This document shows positions 1 to 12,225 of a DNA stretch of 64,000 bases, in pieces (the stretch's first letter is position 1; the number at the start of each line of letters is the position of its first letter). A model generated the notes under the pieces. It had not been told where the DNA came from and ran no database searches. It was given only the letters and a program-made list of their open reading frames with translations. This DNA comes from Rhodopseudomonas sp. (GTDB lineage Bacteria > Pseudomonadota > Alphaproteobacteria > Rhizobiales > Xanthobacteraceae), in the NCBI GenBank assembly GCA_016124795.1, contig WGNB01000015.1, positions 1 through 64,000 of the forward strand. Direction: 5' to 3'. A program made the translations under genes and the position numbers.

Positions 1-1100
<1,100 letters not shown>

Positions 1101-1174
1101 GGGCATGGTCCTCGCAAGAAATCGTGATGCGGCCTTCTAGCAGCCTGCGCCGGGTCTGCACAGTCACGATGGTG

Positions 1175-2092
1175 TCACGGGGTCACACGCTGTGGCGCGC
1201 GCACCTTGCCGTGCGGGAACATGCCGGTCACCCAGTCGATGAAGACGCGCACCCGTGGCGACAGCCCCCGCGATTGCGGATAGAGCACCGACAAGAGCGT
1301 CGACGATGGCGGAAACTTCGCCAGCACCTCGACAAGTCGGCCGGCCTTGAGGTCCGCCTCGACGTGATAACGCGGTGTCTGCACCAGCCCGAGGCCGAGG
1401 CGAGCGAGTTCGATACTGGTCTCGCTGCCGGTGAGGGTGATGCTCACGGGCAAGGTCAGGGTCTCGCGCCGACCTTTCACCATGAACTCGAGCGGCAGCA
1501 CATGACCGGTCGCCGACGACACGAAGCCGATCATGCGGTGGCCGGAAAGGTCGGCGATGCCGTGCGGCGTGCCGTGCTTGCGCAGATAAGCGGGGCTCGC
1601 CACCGTCATCTCGTCCATGGTCGCGATCTGGCGTGCGATCATGCTGCTGTCGCGCAAGTCGCCAGCACGAATGACGCAGTCGACACCTTCGCGAACCAGG
1701 TCGACCAGCCGGTCGCCTTCGCCGATGTGCAATTGCAGGTCGGGATATTGTGCGAGAAATTTTGGAAGTGACGGCACCAGCAGGCGGCGCAGCAAGGTGC
1801 CGTGCACGTCGATGCGTAGCGGGCCGCGCGGCTTGACGTCGCCGAAAGATTCTTCGGCCGCTTCGACATCGGCGAGAATGGCGAGGCAACGTTGATAATA
1901 GGCCTCGCCATCATGCGTCGGGCTGACGACGCGGGTGGTGCGTTGCAGGAGCCTGACGCCGAGTCGGGCCTCGATCTGGCGCACGGCGTCGGTCGCGGTC
2001 GAGCGCGGCAACCGCAGATCTTGCGCGGCGAGCGTGAAGCTGCGTCGTTCGACGACGCGCGTATAGAGCCGCATGGCGTCCAGTCGATCCAT
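1175..2092 (-). CDS. LysR-family transcriptional regulator
   Basis: 305 residues, the normal LysR length. The N-terminal winged helix-turn-helix (about residues 4-62) contains the classic pattern RSFTLAAQDLRLPRSTATDA and then RQIEARLGVRLLQRTTR. Residues about 90-295 form the periplasmic-binding-like effector domain (ends QTPRYHVEADLKAGRLVEVL). The protein belongs to the group whose members often control an adjacent, divergent oxidoreductase. Here the SDR gene at 2198 is divergent, with 105 bp between start codons, so SDR control plus autoregulation is the natural reading. The effector is unknown. Confidence 0.93.
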   Translation of the reverse strand: MDRLDAMRLYTRVVERRSFTLAAQDLRLPRSTATDAVRQIEARLGVRLLQRTTRVVSPTHDGEAYYQRCLAILADVEAAEESFGDVKPRGPLRIDVHGTLLRRLLVPSLPKFLAQYPDLQLHIGEGDRLVDLVREGVDCVIRAGDLRDSSMIARQIATMDEMTVASPAYLRKHGTPHGIADLSGHRMIGFVSSATGHVLPLEFMVKGRRETLTLPVSITLTGSETSIELARLGLGLVQTPRYHVEADLKAGRLVEVLAKFPPSSTLLSVLYPQSRGLSPRVRVFIDWVTGMFPHGKVRAPQRVTP

Positions 2093-2094
2093 GA

Positions 2095-2144
2095 TTATCC
2101 GGATATCACAAATAGTATTGTCGAAACAAGAAGGTTTATCCGGA
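2095..2144. promoter_or_regulatory. Divergent lysR/SDR promoter region with repeated TTATCCGGA
   Basis: The 105-bp gap between the divergent LysR and SDR starts contains TTATCCGGA twice on the + strand, at 2095-2103 and 2136-2144, 41 bp apart (about four helical turns). The first copy lies in the perfect palindrome TATCCGGATA (2096-2105), right beside the LysR start codon. LysR proteins usually bind two sites phased like this. Assignment as operators is inference. Confidence 0.45.
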
Positions 2145-2197
2145 CAACCGAAAGCGGCATGTTGCCGGCACGCAATTCACCCAGAAGGACTGATTCA

Positions 2198-2938
2198 ATG
2201 ATCGAATGGAACAACAAGACCGCCATCGTGACGGGCGCCTCGCGCGGTATCGGTGCGGCGATTGCCGAGCGACTGGCCTTGGACGGCTTCGCGGTAGTGG
2301 TCAATTATGCGGGCAACGCCGCACTTGCCGAGGCCGTCGTGGCCAGGATCGCGCAAGCGGGTGGCAAGGCGCTGGCGGTCCAGGCCGACGTGAGCGATTC
2401 GGCTGCGATGCGGGCGATGTTCGATGAGGCCGAGCGGGCTTTCGGCGGCGTCGACGTTCTGGTCAATAATGCCGGGGTGATGGCCTTGGCGAAAATTGCC
2501 GACGCCGACGACGATACTTTCGATCGAATCGTGGCGATCAATCTCAAGGGGACATTCAACGGTTTGCGGGAGGCCGCCCGGCGGCTGCGAAACGGCGGCC
2601 GGATCGTCAATTTCTCGACCAGCGTGGTCGGCACCAAGCTTGAGACTTACGGCATCTATACGGCGACCAAAGCGGCGGTCGAGGCGCTGACCGGCATCCT
2701 CGCCAAGGAACTGCGCGGCCGCGCCATCGCCGTCAACGCCGTGGCGCCCGGACCGGTCGCCACCGAATTGTTCCTGAACGGTAAGTCGCCGGAACTGATC
2801 GAGCGCTACGCCAAGATGCCGCCGATGGAGCGGCTCGGCACGCCGGAGGATATCGCCGGCGTGGTGTCGTTTCTCGCCGGACCGGATGGCGGCTGGGTTG
2901 ACGGTCAGGTGGTCCGCGCCAATGGTGGATTGGTGTAG
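2198..2938 (+). CDS. SDR-family oxidoreductase (FabG-like)
   Basis: 246-residue classical short-chain dehydrogenase/reductase, NAD(P)-dependent and cytosolic. Visible motifs are the TGASRGIG cofactor loop (residues 12-19), NNAG (90-93), a serine in NFSTS (about 142) and the catalytic YTATK (Tyr154, Lys158); the C-terminal DGQVVRANGG is also typical. The substrate cannot be told from sequence. The ATG at 2198 was chosen because residue 1 then lies a few residues before the Rossmann strand; in-frame upstream ATG 2159 would add 13 unlikely residues. Divergent from the LysR gene, its probable regulator. Confidence 0.92.
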   Translation: MIEWNNKTAIVTGASRGIGAAIAERLALDGFAVVVNYAGNAALAEAVVARIAQAGGKALAVQADVSDSAAMRAMFDEAERAFGGVDVLVNNAGVMALAKIADADDDTFDRIVAINLKGTFNGLREAARRLRNGGRIVNFSTSVVGTKLETYGIYTATKAAVEALTGILAKELRGRAIAVNAVAPGPVATELFLNGKSPELIERYAKMPPMERLGTPEDIAGVVSFLAGPDGGWVDGQVVRANGGLV

Positions 2939-2949
2939 TGAATTTGTCG

Positions 2950-2979
2950 TTCCGGGGCGCGCGTCGCGCGACCCCGGAA
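2950..2979. repeat. Palindromic repeat TTCCGGGG...CCCCGGAA
   Basis: Inverted repeat just 3' of the SDR gene: TTCCGGGG at 2950-2957 and CCCCGGAA at 2972-2979, with GC-rich sequence between that extends the pairing. It resembles the dispersed extragenic palindromes of Bradyrhizobium-type genomes. It sits between convergent genes and may act as a bidirectional terminator, but there is no T-tract. Confidence 0.55.
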
Positions 2980-3009
2980 GCCCGATAGATATTCAGAACC
3001 GCAGCTAAA

Positions 3010-3039
3010 TTCCGGATTGCCGCTTCGCGGCATCCGGAA
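3010..3039. repeat. Second palindrome TTCCGGAT-(T)-GCCGC/GCGGC-ATCCGGAA
   Basis: Thirteen paired bases: TTCCGGAT plus GCCGC against GCGGC plus ATCCGGAA, with one bulged T and a TTC loop. It lies 6 bp from the 3' end of obg and 30 bp from the palindrome at 2950-2979. The pair looks like a composite extragenic palindromic element between convergent genes. Confidence 0.55.
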
Positions 3040-3045
3040 CGAGGA

Positions 3046-5734
<2,689 letters not shown>

Positions 5735-5849
5735 GATTTCTCCGCCGCCATGTCCGGCCCTGTGCCCGGCATTCACGACGCTCTTTACCAAGAAAGTCGT
5801 ATATAGCCAGACCAATTCTGGTCGTGACGGTTATGTCGGTTGAAGTTTC

Positions 5850-6392
5850 TTACGTCGCCTGTTGCGGCGTCATTTGATGTACTTCGCCCGATGGGAGGTC
5901 GATGCGAATGCGGTGAATTTTGTCGAGATTGGTGCCGGTAATGCGCACGAAGCGCGCCTGTGCCGGATAATCGATCGAATGGATGGCGCCGTCCTGGTAG
6001 ATGCCGGCCTGGCCTGGCATCAGCCTGTACTTTGACTTGACCGCAAGTTTGGCATGGCTGGGATCGGCGCCATCATCTTCGCGCAGCCATTCGGTCATAT
6101 CGGTATATTGAGTGGCCTGGCCGTAGATCGCCCATGACTCGCCGTGGTCGTGCGGCGGCGAGACGCGGGCCTTGTCGTTGTTATAAGCGAGTACCTGGAA
6201 GCCGAGCGCCGGGTCCTCGTAGAGAACCTTGATGCCGCGCGGCTGATCGTCGCCACAATAGGTCTGAATGAAGTTCGGCTCGGCCAGAAGTCGTTCCAGG
6301 TTGGTGCGCACCCGCTCGCGGCCGTCGGGACCGGGATCGCGGCCGAGGCTTTCGCGGCAATCGGCGATGAACTGATCGAGTCCGTAGGACAT
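5850..6392 (-). CDS. Cysteine-dioxygenase-like cupin protein
   Basis: 180 residues. Cupin metal site HDH (His81, His83 in PPHDHGESWAIYG) and His138 (GAIHSIDY), the three-histidine pattern of thiol dioxygenases. Such enzymes oxidise cysteine, 3-mercaptopropionate or related thiols to sulfinates with Fe(II) and O2. Which thiol is used cannot be decided; no Cys-Tyr crosslink pair is obvious. ATG 6392 is preceded by GGGAG; an ATG 13 codons upstream adds an unlikely tail. Lies just upstream of the multi-rhodanese gene in the same direction, so oxidation and sulfur transfer on related substrates is plausible. Confidence 0.75.
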   Translation of the reverse strand: MSYGLDQFIADCRESLGRDPGPDGRERVRTNLERLLAEPNFIQTYCGDDQPRGIKVLYEDPALGFQVLAYNNDKARVSPPHDHGESWAIYGQATQYTDMTEWLREDDGADPSHAKLAVKSKYRLMPGQAGIYQDGAIHSIDYPAQARFVRITGTNLDKIHRIRIDLPSGEVHQMTPQQAT

Positions 6393-6536
6393 GGCGTGCT
6401 CCCTAGGCTTGTTGCTGGCATTTTCGCGCAAGTCGGGACCGGACGCCAGTGCCGTTGGAAACCTGTCCGTTCCGGGCGGCGACGGCCGTCATTTTCGCAG
6501 GACTGACAATTTCGCCGTGCTATAGCCTGCGCCGCC

Positions 6537-7442
6537 ATGACGCCCTCCACGCCAGACCACAAGTTTGCCGGCATTGCCCTGATGCTCGCCGGGATATTCC
6601 TGTTCGCGCTCAACGACGCGATGGGTAAATGGTTGATAGCGACGTTCTCCGTCGGGCAGGTGTTGCTGGTGCGCAGCGCCGCGGCGCTGACGATCCTGTC
6701 GCCTTTCATCGGCCGCGCCGGCTGGCGTGCCTTTGTCGCGGCGCCGCGGCCGGCCATGCAGGTGTGGCGCGCGGTGTTCGCGACCGTCGAAGTCGCCTGC
6801 TTCTACTGGGCGCTGGCCGATATGTCGCTCGCCGATGTTATGACGTTTTATCTCGCCGGTCCGATTTACGTGACGGCGATGTCGCCGTTCCTGCTGGGCG
6901 AGCATGTCGGCTGGCGGCGATGGATGGCCGTGTTGGCCGGCTTTGTCGGCGTCATGATTGCGCTGCGGCCGGGAGCGGGCGCGTTGAGTGCGGCGGCCGT
7001 GGTCGCGATTGTGGGCAGTCTGTCGTTCTCGATCTTCATGGTCAGCACCCGGCTGGTGCGGGGCACGTCCGACGTCGTGCTGGTGACGACCCAGAACCTC
7101 GCCGCGTTGCTGTTCGGCGCCGTCGTCTCGCCGTTTTCCTGGGTGGCGCTGAGCTGGTTCGACGGCGGGCTGCTGGTCCTGCTCGGCGTGACCGCGATGC
7201 TTGCCTTCGTCTGCATCAATCGCGCGCTATCGATCGCCAGGGCCTCGGTCGTCGTTCCCTATCAATACACGACGATCTTCTGGGCGATCTTGCTCGGCTG
7301 GATATTCTTCGGCGACAAGCCGTCCGTGCCGATGCTGATCGGCGCCGGCATTATTATCGCCGCGGGGGTCTATATTTTCGTGCGGGAGCAAAGGCTGGCC
7401 GCGCCGGGGCGCGAGCCGACGGTGATGGTAGAGCCGCCGTGA
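6537..7442 (+). CDS. DMT-superfamily transporter (two EamA domains)
   Basis: 301 residues with about ten hydrophobic segments in two EamA halves (residues about 8-140 and 150-280). The first half opens GIALMLAGIFLFALNDAMGKW, and the second closes near IGAGIIIAAGVYIFVREQR. Family members export amino acids, metabolites or drugs across the inner membrane; the substrate is unknown. Transcribed divergently from the cupin gene, with 144 bp between. Converges on the diguanylate cyclase gene. Confidence 0.88.
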   Translation: MTPSTPDHKFAGIALMLAGIFLFALNDAMGKWLIATFSVGQVLLVRSAAALTILSPFIGRAGWRAFVAAPRPAMQVWRAVFATVEVACFYWALADMSLADVMTFYLAGPIYVTAMSPFLLGEHVGWRRWMAVLAGFVGVMIALRPGAGALSAAAVVAIVGSLSFSIFMVSTRLVRGTSDVVLVTTQNLAALLFGAVVSPFSWVALSWFDGGLLVLLGVTAMLAFVCINRALSIARASVVVPYQYTTIFWAILLGWIFFGDKPSVPMLIGAGIIIAAGVYIFVREQRLAAPGREPTVMVEPP

Positions 7443-7461
7443 CGGCGATCATTAGCGAGGT

Positions 7462-9480
7462 CTAGCTGGCGGCCAGTGCGAAGCTGAATTCCTCGAATTG
7501 ACAGTAGCGGTTCCGACCTGATCGTTTGGCTTGATACAGGGCGCTGTCCGCGTTTCGCAGTAGCGCGTCGACCCCGATGCCTTGCGTTTGACAGACGGCA
7601 ATACCGATGCTGATGCTCACGGTGACGGAAATATCGTCGATCAAATAAGTGCCAGACGTCGCCTGTAGCAGGCGTCTGGCCAGATCGGCCGCGCCATTTC
7701 CTTCCGCTCCTCCGGTCTGCAGGACCGCAAATTCGTCGCCGCCGAAGCGGGCGACAGTGTCTTCCATTCGCAGCACGCTCTTCAGACGGCTGGCGACCTG
7801 CATCAACAGCGCGTCGCCAACGGCGTGGCCGTAGATATCGTTGATGTTCTTGAAATGATCGACATCGATGAACAGCACGGAGAACGGTGAGTTATGCCGG
7901 ATGTCGAAGGCAATCGCTTGTTCAAGACGCTCCCGGAAATACAGCCGGTTGGGCAGCGCGGTGAGCGAATCGTGGCGGGCGAGGAACTGAAGATGACGTT
8001 CGGCGTGCTTGCGCAAGGTGACGTCGGTATAAGTGCGGATGAGACTGCCATCGTCGAGCGGTACCGTGCGGATTTCGATGACCCGGCCGTTCGGCCGTTC
8101 GCGCTCGTGGACTGTCGTCTGTCCGGCCACGAGGCCATCGCGGGAAAACATGATCTCGACGTCTTCCGGCGCTTCGTCGATGATGCCCAGCCGTTTCTGA
8201 TATGCGACGGCGTCGCTCACCCGGGGATGGGTGCGCAGCAGGTCTTCTGGCACTTCGATGAGGTCGGCGGCTTTGGCGTTGTGGAGCCGGATGACGCCGT
8301 CCCGGTCGACGAGCAGAAGGCCCTGGTCCATGTTCGACAAGGTGGTCTCGAGCAGTTTGGTCTTGGCCGCCAGCTCCGCCGTGCGTTCCTCGACCCGCCG
8401 TTCTAGCGTCTTCTTGGCCGACACCAGCGCCTCGGATTGCAGATGCAGCTTTTCGGACGCGGCCTTGAAAGCGGTTCCGACGATATTGGCGTCGACGACC
8501 GGCGTAACGATGGTTTTGATGTCCTTGCCTTCGCCGAGCTGGCCGGCGATGGCGATGATCTTGCGCACGGCGCCGGTCAAAATCCGGCTTGTCGTGAAGG
8601 CGACGATGCCGCCGATCGTGAACACGACTCCGGCCAGACCGAGGAACCAGAGCAGCGAACGGTTCAGCGGCGCATGTAAAAGGCTTTGCGCGATGCCGGT
8701 CGTCACCGCCCAGCCGTTGAGTTTTTCACGCCGGATGACGCCATAGACCGGCACGCCTTGCGGATTGACGCCCGACCAGATGAAGGCCGCCTTGGAATGC
8801 GATGCGGCGGCACCGGGCAATTGCTTGCCGAAATGCTTCTCGTTTTCAGCCGAGCGTGCGAGCAGAATGTTGTTGCGGTCGACGATGGAAACGAAATAGC
8901 CGGGGTCGAGGTTCTGGTCGGTGATTAGATCGGCCAGCCGCTGGACGGGCATCCGCGCGATCAGATAGTAGCGGACGTTATCCAGGATCTTGACCGGAAC
9001 GGTGACGAAATAGGCCGAGTCCGTGAATGTCTTGCCGGCCGACAGACCGGAAAAGGTCGGCCGTTCCTGCCTTAATTCGGGCGTCGCCAGCATGGCGCTC
9101 GATGATGACGTTCCGATATCTTCGCCGGTGTCGAGCAGCGTGTGGCCGGCGGCGTCTTCCAGGATGATTTCGGCGCCCTTGAGATCGGAGCGCAGGATGG
9201 CGTGGGCCTGAACCCGGAAAGACCCGATGTCGTCGTCGCGTAGCGCCGGCGATGTCGCCAGGACCCGCATCATGGCGACATCCGCGGTCAACTGTCGTTC
9301 CAGCGCGGACATCACCTGAAGATTGACGTCGGACACGTCGCGGGTCAGCCGGGCTTTTTCGGCTGCCGCGAAATTCCAGGTCATGAATGCGGTGACGATC
9401 AGGATTGGAATCGTCAGCGCGGCGCAAAGCGCGCCGAGATAAAACCACACCGGCCGCGGCCGAGAGAAAAAATCGAACAA
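7462..9480 (-). CDS. Membrane diguanylate cyclase (sensor domain, PAS-like, GGDEF)
   Basis: Makes cyclic di-GMP from two GTP. From a TTG at 9480 (AGGGG 7 nt upstream) the protein is 672 residues: a transmembrane helix near residues 9-30, a periplasmic sensor domain of about 250 residues, a second helix (SLLWFLGLAGVVFTIGGIV), a HAMP-like and coiled-coil stretch ending EERTAELAAKTKLLETTLSN, a PAS-like domain and a C-terminal GGDEF domain. The catalytic GGDEF is at about 580-584. The product-inhibition I-site RMED (571-574) lies five residues before it, so allosteric feedback is expected. No EAL domain. The open frame continues 135 codons upstream, but that part overlaps the acetyltransferase gene antisense and has no family character. 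Confidence 0.87.
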   Translation of the reverse strand: MFDFFSRPRPVWFYLGALCAALTIPILIVTAFMTWNFAAAEKARLTRDVSDVNLQVMSALERQLTADVAMMRVLATSPALRDDDIGSFRVQAHAILRSDLKGAEIILEDAAGHTLLDTGEDIGTSSSSAMLATPELRQERPTFSGLSAGKTFTDSAYFVTVPVKILDNVRYYLIARMPVQRLADLITDQNLDPGYFVSIVDRNNILLARSAENEKHFGKQLPGAAASHSKAAFIWSGVNPQGVPVYGVIRREKLNGWAVTTGIAQSLLHAPLNRSLLWFLGLAGVVFTIGGIVAFTTSRILTGAVRKIIAIAGQLGEGKDIKTIVTPVVDANIVGTAFKAASEKLHLQSEALVSAKKTLERRVEERTAELAAKTKLLETTLSNMDQGLLLVDRDGVIRLHNAKAADLIEVPEDLLRTHPRVSDAVAYQKRLGIIDEAPEDVEIMFSRDGLVAGQTTVHERERPNGRVIEIRTVPLDDGSLIRTYTDVTLRKHAERHLQFLARHDSLTALPNRLYFRERLEQAIAFDIRHNSPFSVLFIDVDHFKNINDIYGHAVGDALLMQVASRLKSVLRMEDTVARFGGDEFAVLQTGGAEGNGAADLARRLLQATSGTYLIDDISVTVSISIGIAVCQTQGIGVDALLRNADSALYQAKRSGRNRYCQFEEFSFALAAS

Positions 9481-9682
9481 GAAATAACCCCTGGTCACCT
9501 GTGAAAAGGTGATAGCGGGCGTTTCGGTAACAGCTTCTAACGAGGACGATGCGTTGTTTGAAATTGGTTTCCGGATACTTAATGCTGGCGGATGACGCCG
9601 CTTGGCCGGCTTGATACGAGGTCGACCGGCCGTGCGAGGCCCGAAATTCCGGGCCTCGCTGAAACCGGCTGTTCCGTCGCGC

Positions 9683-10279
9683 TCAGCAACGTTTGATTGC
9701 GGCCCAGCCTTTGATTGCGGACCAGATGCCGCGGTCAAGTCTGAAGCGGTCGATCGGCGCTGACGAATTGATGGCCTTGATCCGGCACAGACCGACACCG
9801 GTCCACTGGAACCCGCATTTCTCCAGCACCCGGCGCGAGGTCGGGTTGGTGACGCGAGCGCCGGCTTGCAGCGAGTCGTGCTCAAGATCGGTGAAGGCGT
9901 AGTCGATCACGGCGTGCAGCGCCTCTGTGGCGTAGCCATTGCCCCAGTAGTCGACGCCGAGCCAGTAGCCGAGTTCCGGCACATTATCCTGTGTGACGAG
10001 GCCGCAGGCGCCAATCACCGTGCGGTTGCGCAACGTCAGCAGGAAGACGGCCTCGCCGCCTGCCTTGTTGGCGGCGGTAATGAATTTCTCGGCATCCGCG
10101 GTTTTGTACGGATGCGGGATGCGTGCCGTGTTTTCGGCAATGCGACGGTCGTTTGCGAGCATCGCTACCGTTTTAACGTCCGCGAGGTTCGGCGCACGCA
10201 AGGTCAGCCGTTCGGTCTCGAGGACGGGGATACTCGCCTCGAAGAAGCTTTCGCTGGGTAGGTCTTCAAACAACGTCAT
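9683..10279 (-). CDS. GNAT-family N-acetyltransferase (RimJ/RimL type)
   Basis: 198 residues. Typical RimJ/RimL-like layout: LETERLTLRAPNLADVKTVA near the N-terminus, the acetyl-CoA-binding region ELGYWLGVDYWGNGYATEAL, and NPTSRRVLEKCGF. Acetylates an amine, possibly a protein N-terminus or a small molecule; the substrate is unknown. ATG 10279 has GGAG 8 nt upstream. It follows rpmA, a conserved position for GNAT genes in the rplU-rpmA-obg region of rhizobia and relatives (family knowledge). Confidence 0.88.
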   Translation of the reverse strand: MTLFEDLPSESFFEASIPVLETERLTLRAPNLADVKTVAMLANDRRIAENTARIPHPYKTADAEKFITAANKAGGEAVFLLTLRNRTVIGACGLVTQDNVPELGYWLGVDYWGNGYATEALHAVIDYAFTDLEHDSLQAGARVTNPTSRRVLEKCGFQWTGVGLCRIKAINSSAPIDRFRLDRGIWSAIKGWAAIKRC

Positions 10280-10359
10280 GACACGGGCTCCGGTTTTTTG
10301 GCCCGCAAGCCATCTTGCGGGTCCAAATGCCAAAACGCGCAAAGCGCGTTAAATGCGAA

Positions 10360-10389
10360 GAGGGGGAGCCGGTCACCCGTCTCCCCCTC
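10360..10389 (-). terminator. Hairpin after rpmA
   Basis: GAGGGGGAG (10360-10368) pairs with CTCCCCCTC (10381-10389) across a 12-nt loop, between rpmA and the GNAT gene. A weaker hairpin AACGCGC/GCGCGTT lies at 10334-10350. No U-tract follows, so it may be a partial terminator or RNA-processing site downstream of the ribosomal-protein transcript. Confidence 0.5.
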
Positions 10390-10456
10390 TCAGAGCCCTT
10401 TGAGCCCTGCCGGATCGACTGAGTGACCGGCAGACCTCGAATTTTGGCCTACCTTT

Positions 10457-10726
10457 TTATTCGGCTGCTTCCATCATCGGGACGACGGATACGTAGGTGC
10501 GGCCTTTGGCTTTTTTGGCGAACTGAACTTTACCGGCGGCGAGCGCGAACAGAGTATGGTCCTTGCCCATGCCGACATTACGGCCGGCATGCCAAACGGT
10601 ACCGCGCTGACGAACGATAATGTTGCCGGGCTCGGCGATCTGGCCGCCCGACTTCTTCAGACCGAGGCGGCGGCCGTCGGAATCGCGACCGTTGCGCGAG
10701 GAGCCGCCTGCTTTTTTATGTGCCAT
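10457..10726 (-). CDS. rpmA: 50S ribosomal protein L27
   Basis: 89 residues. Full-length L27 with the conserved start [20 protein letters not shown] and [20 protein letters not shown]; its N-terminal tail reaches the peptidyl-transferase centre. There is no cleavable Firmicutes-type N-terminal extension. It lies 61 nt downstream of rplU and is presumably cotranscribed with it. Confidence 0.98.
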   Translation of the reverse strand: MAHKKAGGSSRNGRDSDGRRLGLKKSGGQIAEPGNIIVRQRGTVWHAGRNVGMGKDHTLFALAAGKVQFAKKAKGRTYVSVVPMMEAAE

Positions 10727-10787
10727 GACTGTTCTCTAAATCTCGAATTCGGTTCTGATCCTACGACGATTCCGTAACGGAATCATC

Positions 10788-11267
10788 TCACTTCTTGTCA
10801 GCCTTCGTGCCAGCTTTGGCGGCAGGCTTCTTGGCTGCCGGCTTTTTCGCCGGCTTGGCTTCCGTTGCGGTCTCGGCGGCTTCGCTTTCGACCGGAGCCT
10901 TCGGGGCCTTGGCAACACGCTCGGGACGGGCCGGCGGGGTCGATTGCGGCTTGGCGCCGTTGGTCAGGATTTCGGTGATGCGGATCACCGAGAAATCGTG
11001 ACGGAAACCACGCTTGCGCCGTGAATTCTTGCGGCGGCGCTTCTTGAAGGCGATGACCTTGTCGCCACGGGTGTGCTGGACCACTTCGCCAGCCACCATG
11101 GCGCCGGCCACGGTCGGCGCGCCGACTGTCGGCGTATCGCCGCCCAGCACCAGAACTTCACCAAACTCAACTACTTGACCGGGCTCGGCCGAGACGCGGT
11201 CGATCCGGATGACATCTTCAGCAGCGACGCGGTATTGCTTACCGCCGGCTTTGATGACTGCGAACAT
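10788..11267 (-). CDS. rplU: 50S ribosomal protein L21 with Ala/Lys-rich C-terminal extension
   Basis: 159 residues; the core L21 (about 1-103, MFAVIKAGGKQYRVAAEDVI ... RGFRHDFSVIRI) is followed by about 55 residues rich in Ala, Lys and Pro. Such basic tails are common in alphaproteobacterial L21 and are absent from the roughly 103-residue E. coli protein. GAGG precedes ATG 11267 at suitable spacing. First gene of the rplU-rpmA unit. Confidence 0.97.
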   Translation of the reverse strand: MFAVIKAGGKQYRVAAEDVIRIDRVSAEPGQVVEFGEVLVLGGDTPTVGAPTVAGAMVAGEVVQHTRGDKVIAFKKRRRKNSRRKRGFRHDFSVIRITEILTNGAKPQSTPPARPERVAKAPKAPVESEAAETATEAKPAKKPAAKKPAAKAGTKADKK

Positions 11268-11346
11268 CGTTTTTTCCTCGTGTTCAAACCCGGTCTCGGA
11301 GGATTCCGGACCGGCTTTTTGTCAGTCGATTTGCGTTTATTTCTAA

Positions 11347-11390
11347 GGGCTTAATGCCCATAAAAATGCGCGCGGACCCTGAAAGGGTCC
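11347..11390. terminator. Hairpins between kdpE end and rplU
   Basis: Two small inverted repeats sit in the 202-bp gap: GGGC-TTAAT-GCCC (11347-11359) and GGACCCT-GAA-AGGGTCC (11374-11390). Read leftward, the second is followed 9 nt later by TTTTT, so it may end the kdpD-kdpE transcript. Alternatively it is part of an rplU leader. No further gene is seen in the gap. Confidence 0.4.
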
Positions 11391-11469
11391 ACGGCTGGCG
11401 GCTTTATGGCGGGCCAGTCGCCAAGAGTCAAGAAAGACCGCCTGATTCGTCGCCCGACGGTCCCGGCGG

Positions 11470-12225
11470 TCAGATTTCGGCTTTGGCCGATGTCGGGGCA
11501 GGCACCGACAGGACGCCTGGCTCGATTTCGGTCCCCGATTGCGCCAGCCGGTAGCCGACGCCCAGCTCGGTGATCAGGATTTTCGGGGAATCGGGGTGCG
11601 GTTCGATTTTCTGGCGCAGCTTGCGCACGAAAATCCGCAGATAATGGGTGTCCTGCATATGGATCGAGCCCCAGACCTCCTTGAGGAGGTGCTGGTGGGT
11701 GACGACGTTACCGGCGTGCTGGGCCAGAACCTGGAGCAGCCGATATTCCTTCGGCGTCAGTGTCATGCGCGAGCCGTTTAGCATCACCGCGCGGGCGGCG
11801 AGGTCGATGGTGAGCGGACCGACGGTGACCGTCGGCTCGCCGGAGGCGGCGCGCGACTGGCGACGCAGGGCAACGCGGACGCGGGCCAGCAGTTCGGCGA
11901 TGCCAAAGGGTTTGACGACATAGTCGTCGGCACCGATTTCCAGCAGTCGCACCTTTTGGGCCTCGGTCGAGCGCACCGACAGCACGATGATCGGCACCGT
12001 CGACCAGGACCGGATGCGCTCGACAACCTCGGAACCGTCCATGTCCGGCAGACCGAGATCGACAATCACCAGGTCGATGGGCCGCAGGGTGGCGGCGCGG
12101 ATTGCCTCGGCGCCAGTGCCGGCCTCATGCACCACGAATCCGTTCAGTTCGAAACCGGTGCGCAAAAAGCGCCGGATCTGAATCTCGTCATCGACCACGA
12201 GGACAATGGGGGAGGGCTCACTCAT
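11470..12225 (-). CDS. kdpE: KdpE-like response regulator (OmpR family)
   Basis: 251 residues. Receiver domain 1-120 with the acidic pair VDDE, phospho-acceptor Asp56 (IVDLGLPDMDG) and Lys105 (VVKPF). The C-terminal winged helix contains LTPKEYRLLQVLAQHAGNVV and DTHYLRIFVRKLRQKIE, a good KdpE match. A roughly 20-residue tail follows. Overlaps the 3' end of the sensor kinase gene by 8 bp, so the two are translationally coupled. No kdpFABC potassium ATPase is nearby, so its target is unknown. Confidence 0.85.
   Translation of the reverse strand: MSEPSPIVLVVDDEIQIRRFLRTGFELNGFVVHEAGTGAEAIRAATLRPIDLVIVDLGLPDMDGSEVVERIRSWSTVPIIVLSVRSTEAQKVRLLEIGADDYVVKPFGIAELLARVRVALRRQSRAASGEPTVTVGPLTIDLAARAVMLNGSRMTLTPKEYRLLQVLAQHAGNVVTHQHLLKEVWGSIHMQDTHYLRIFVRKLRQKIEPHPDSPKILITELGVGYRLAQSGTEIEPGVLSVPAPTSAKAEI

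Noticed and set aside
9481-9885. Upstream extension of the diguanylate cyclase frame
   Set aside because: Antisense to the acetyltransferase gene, basic and repetitive; the TTG at 9480 has a good ribosome site just before the first membrane helix.
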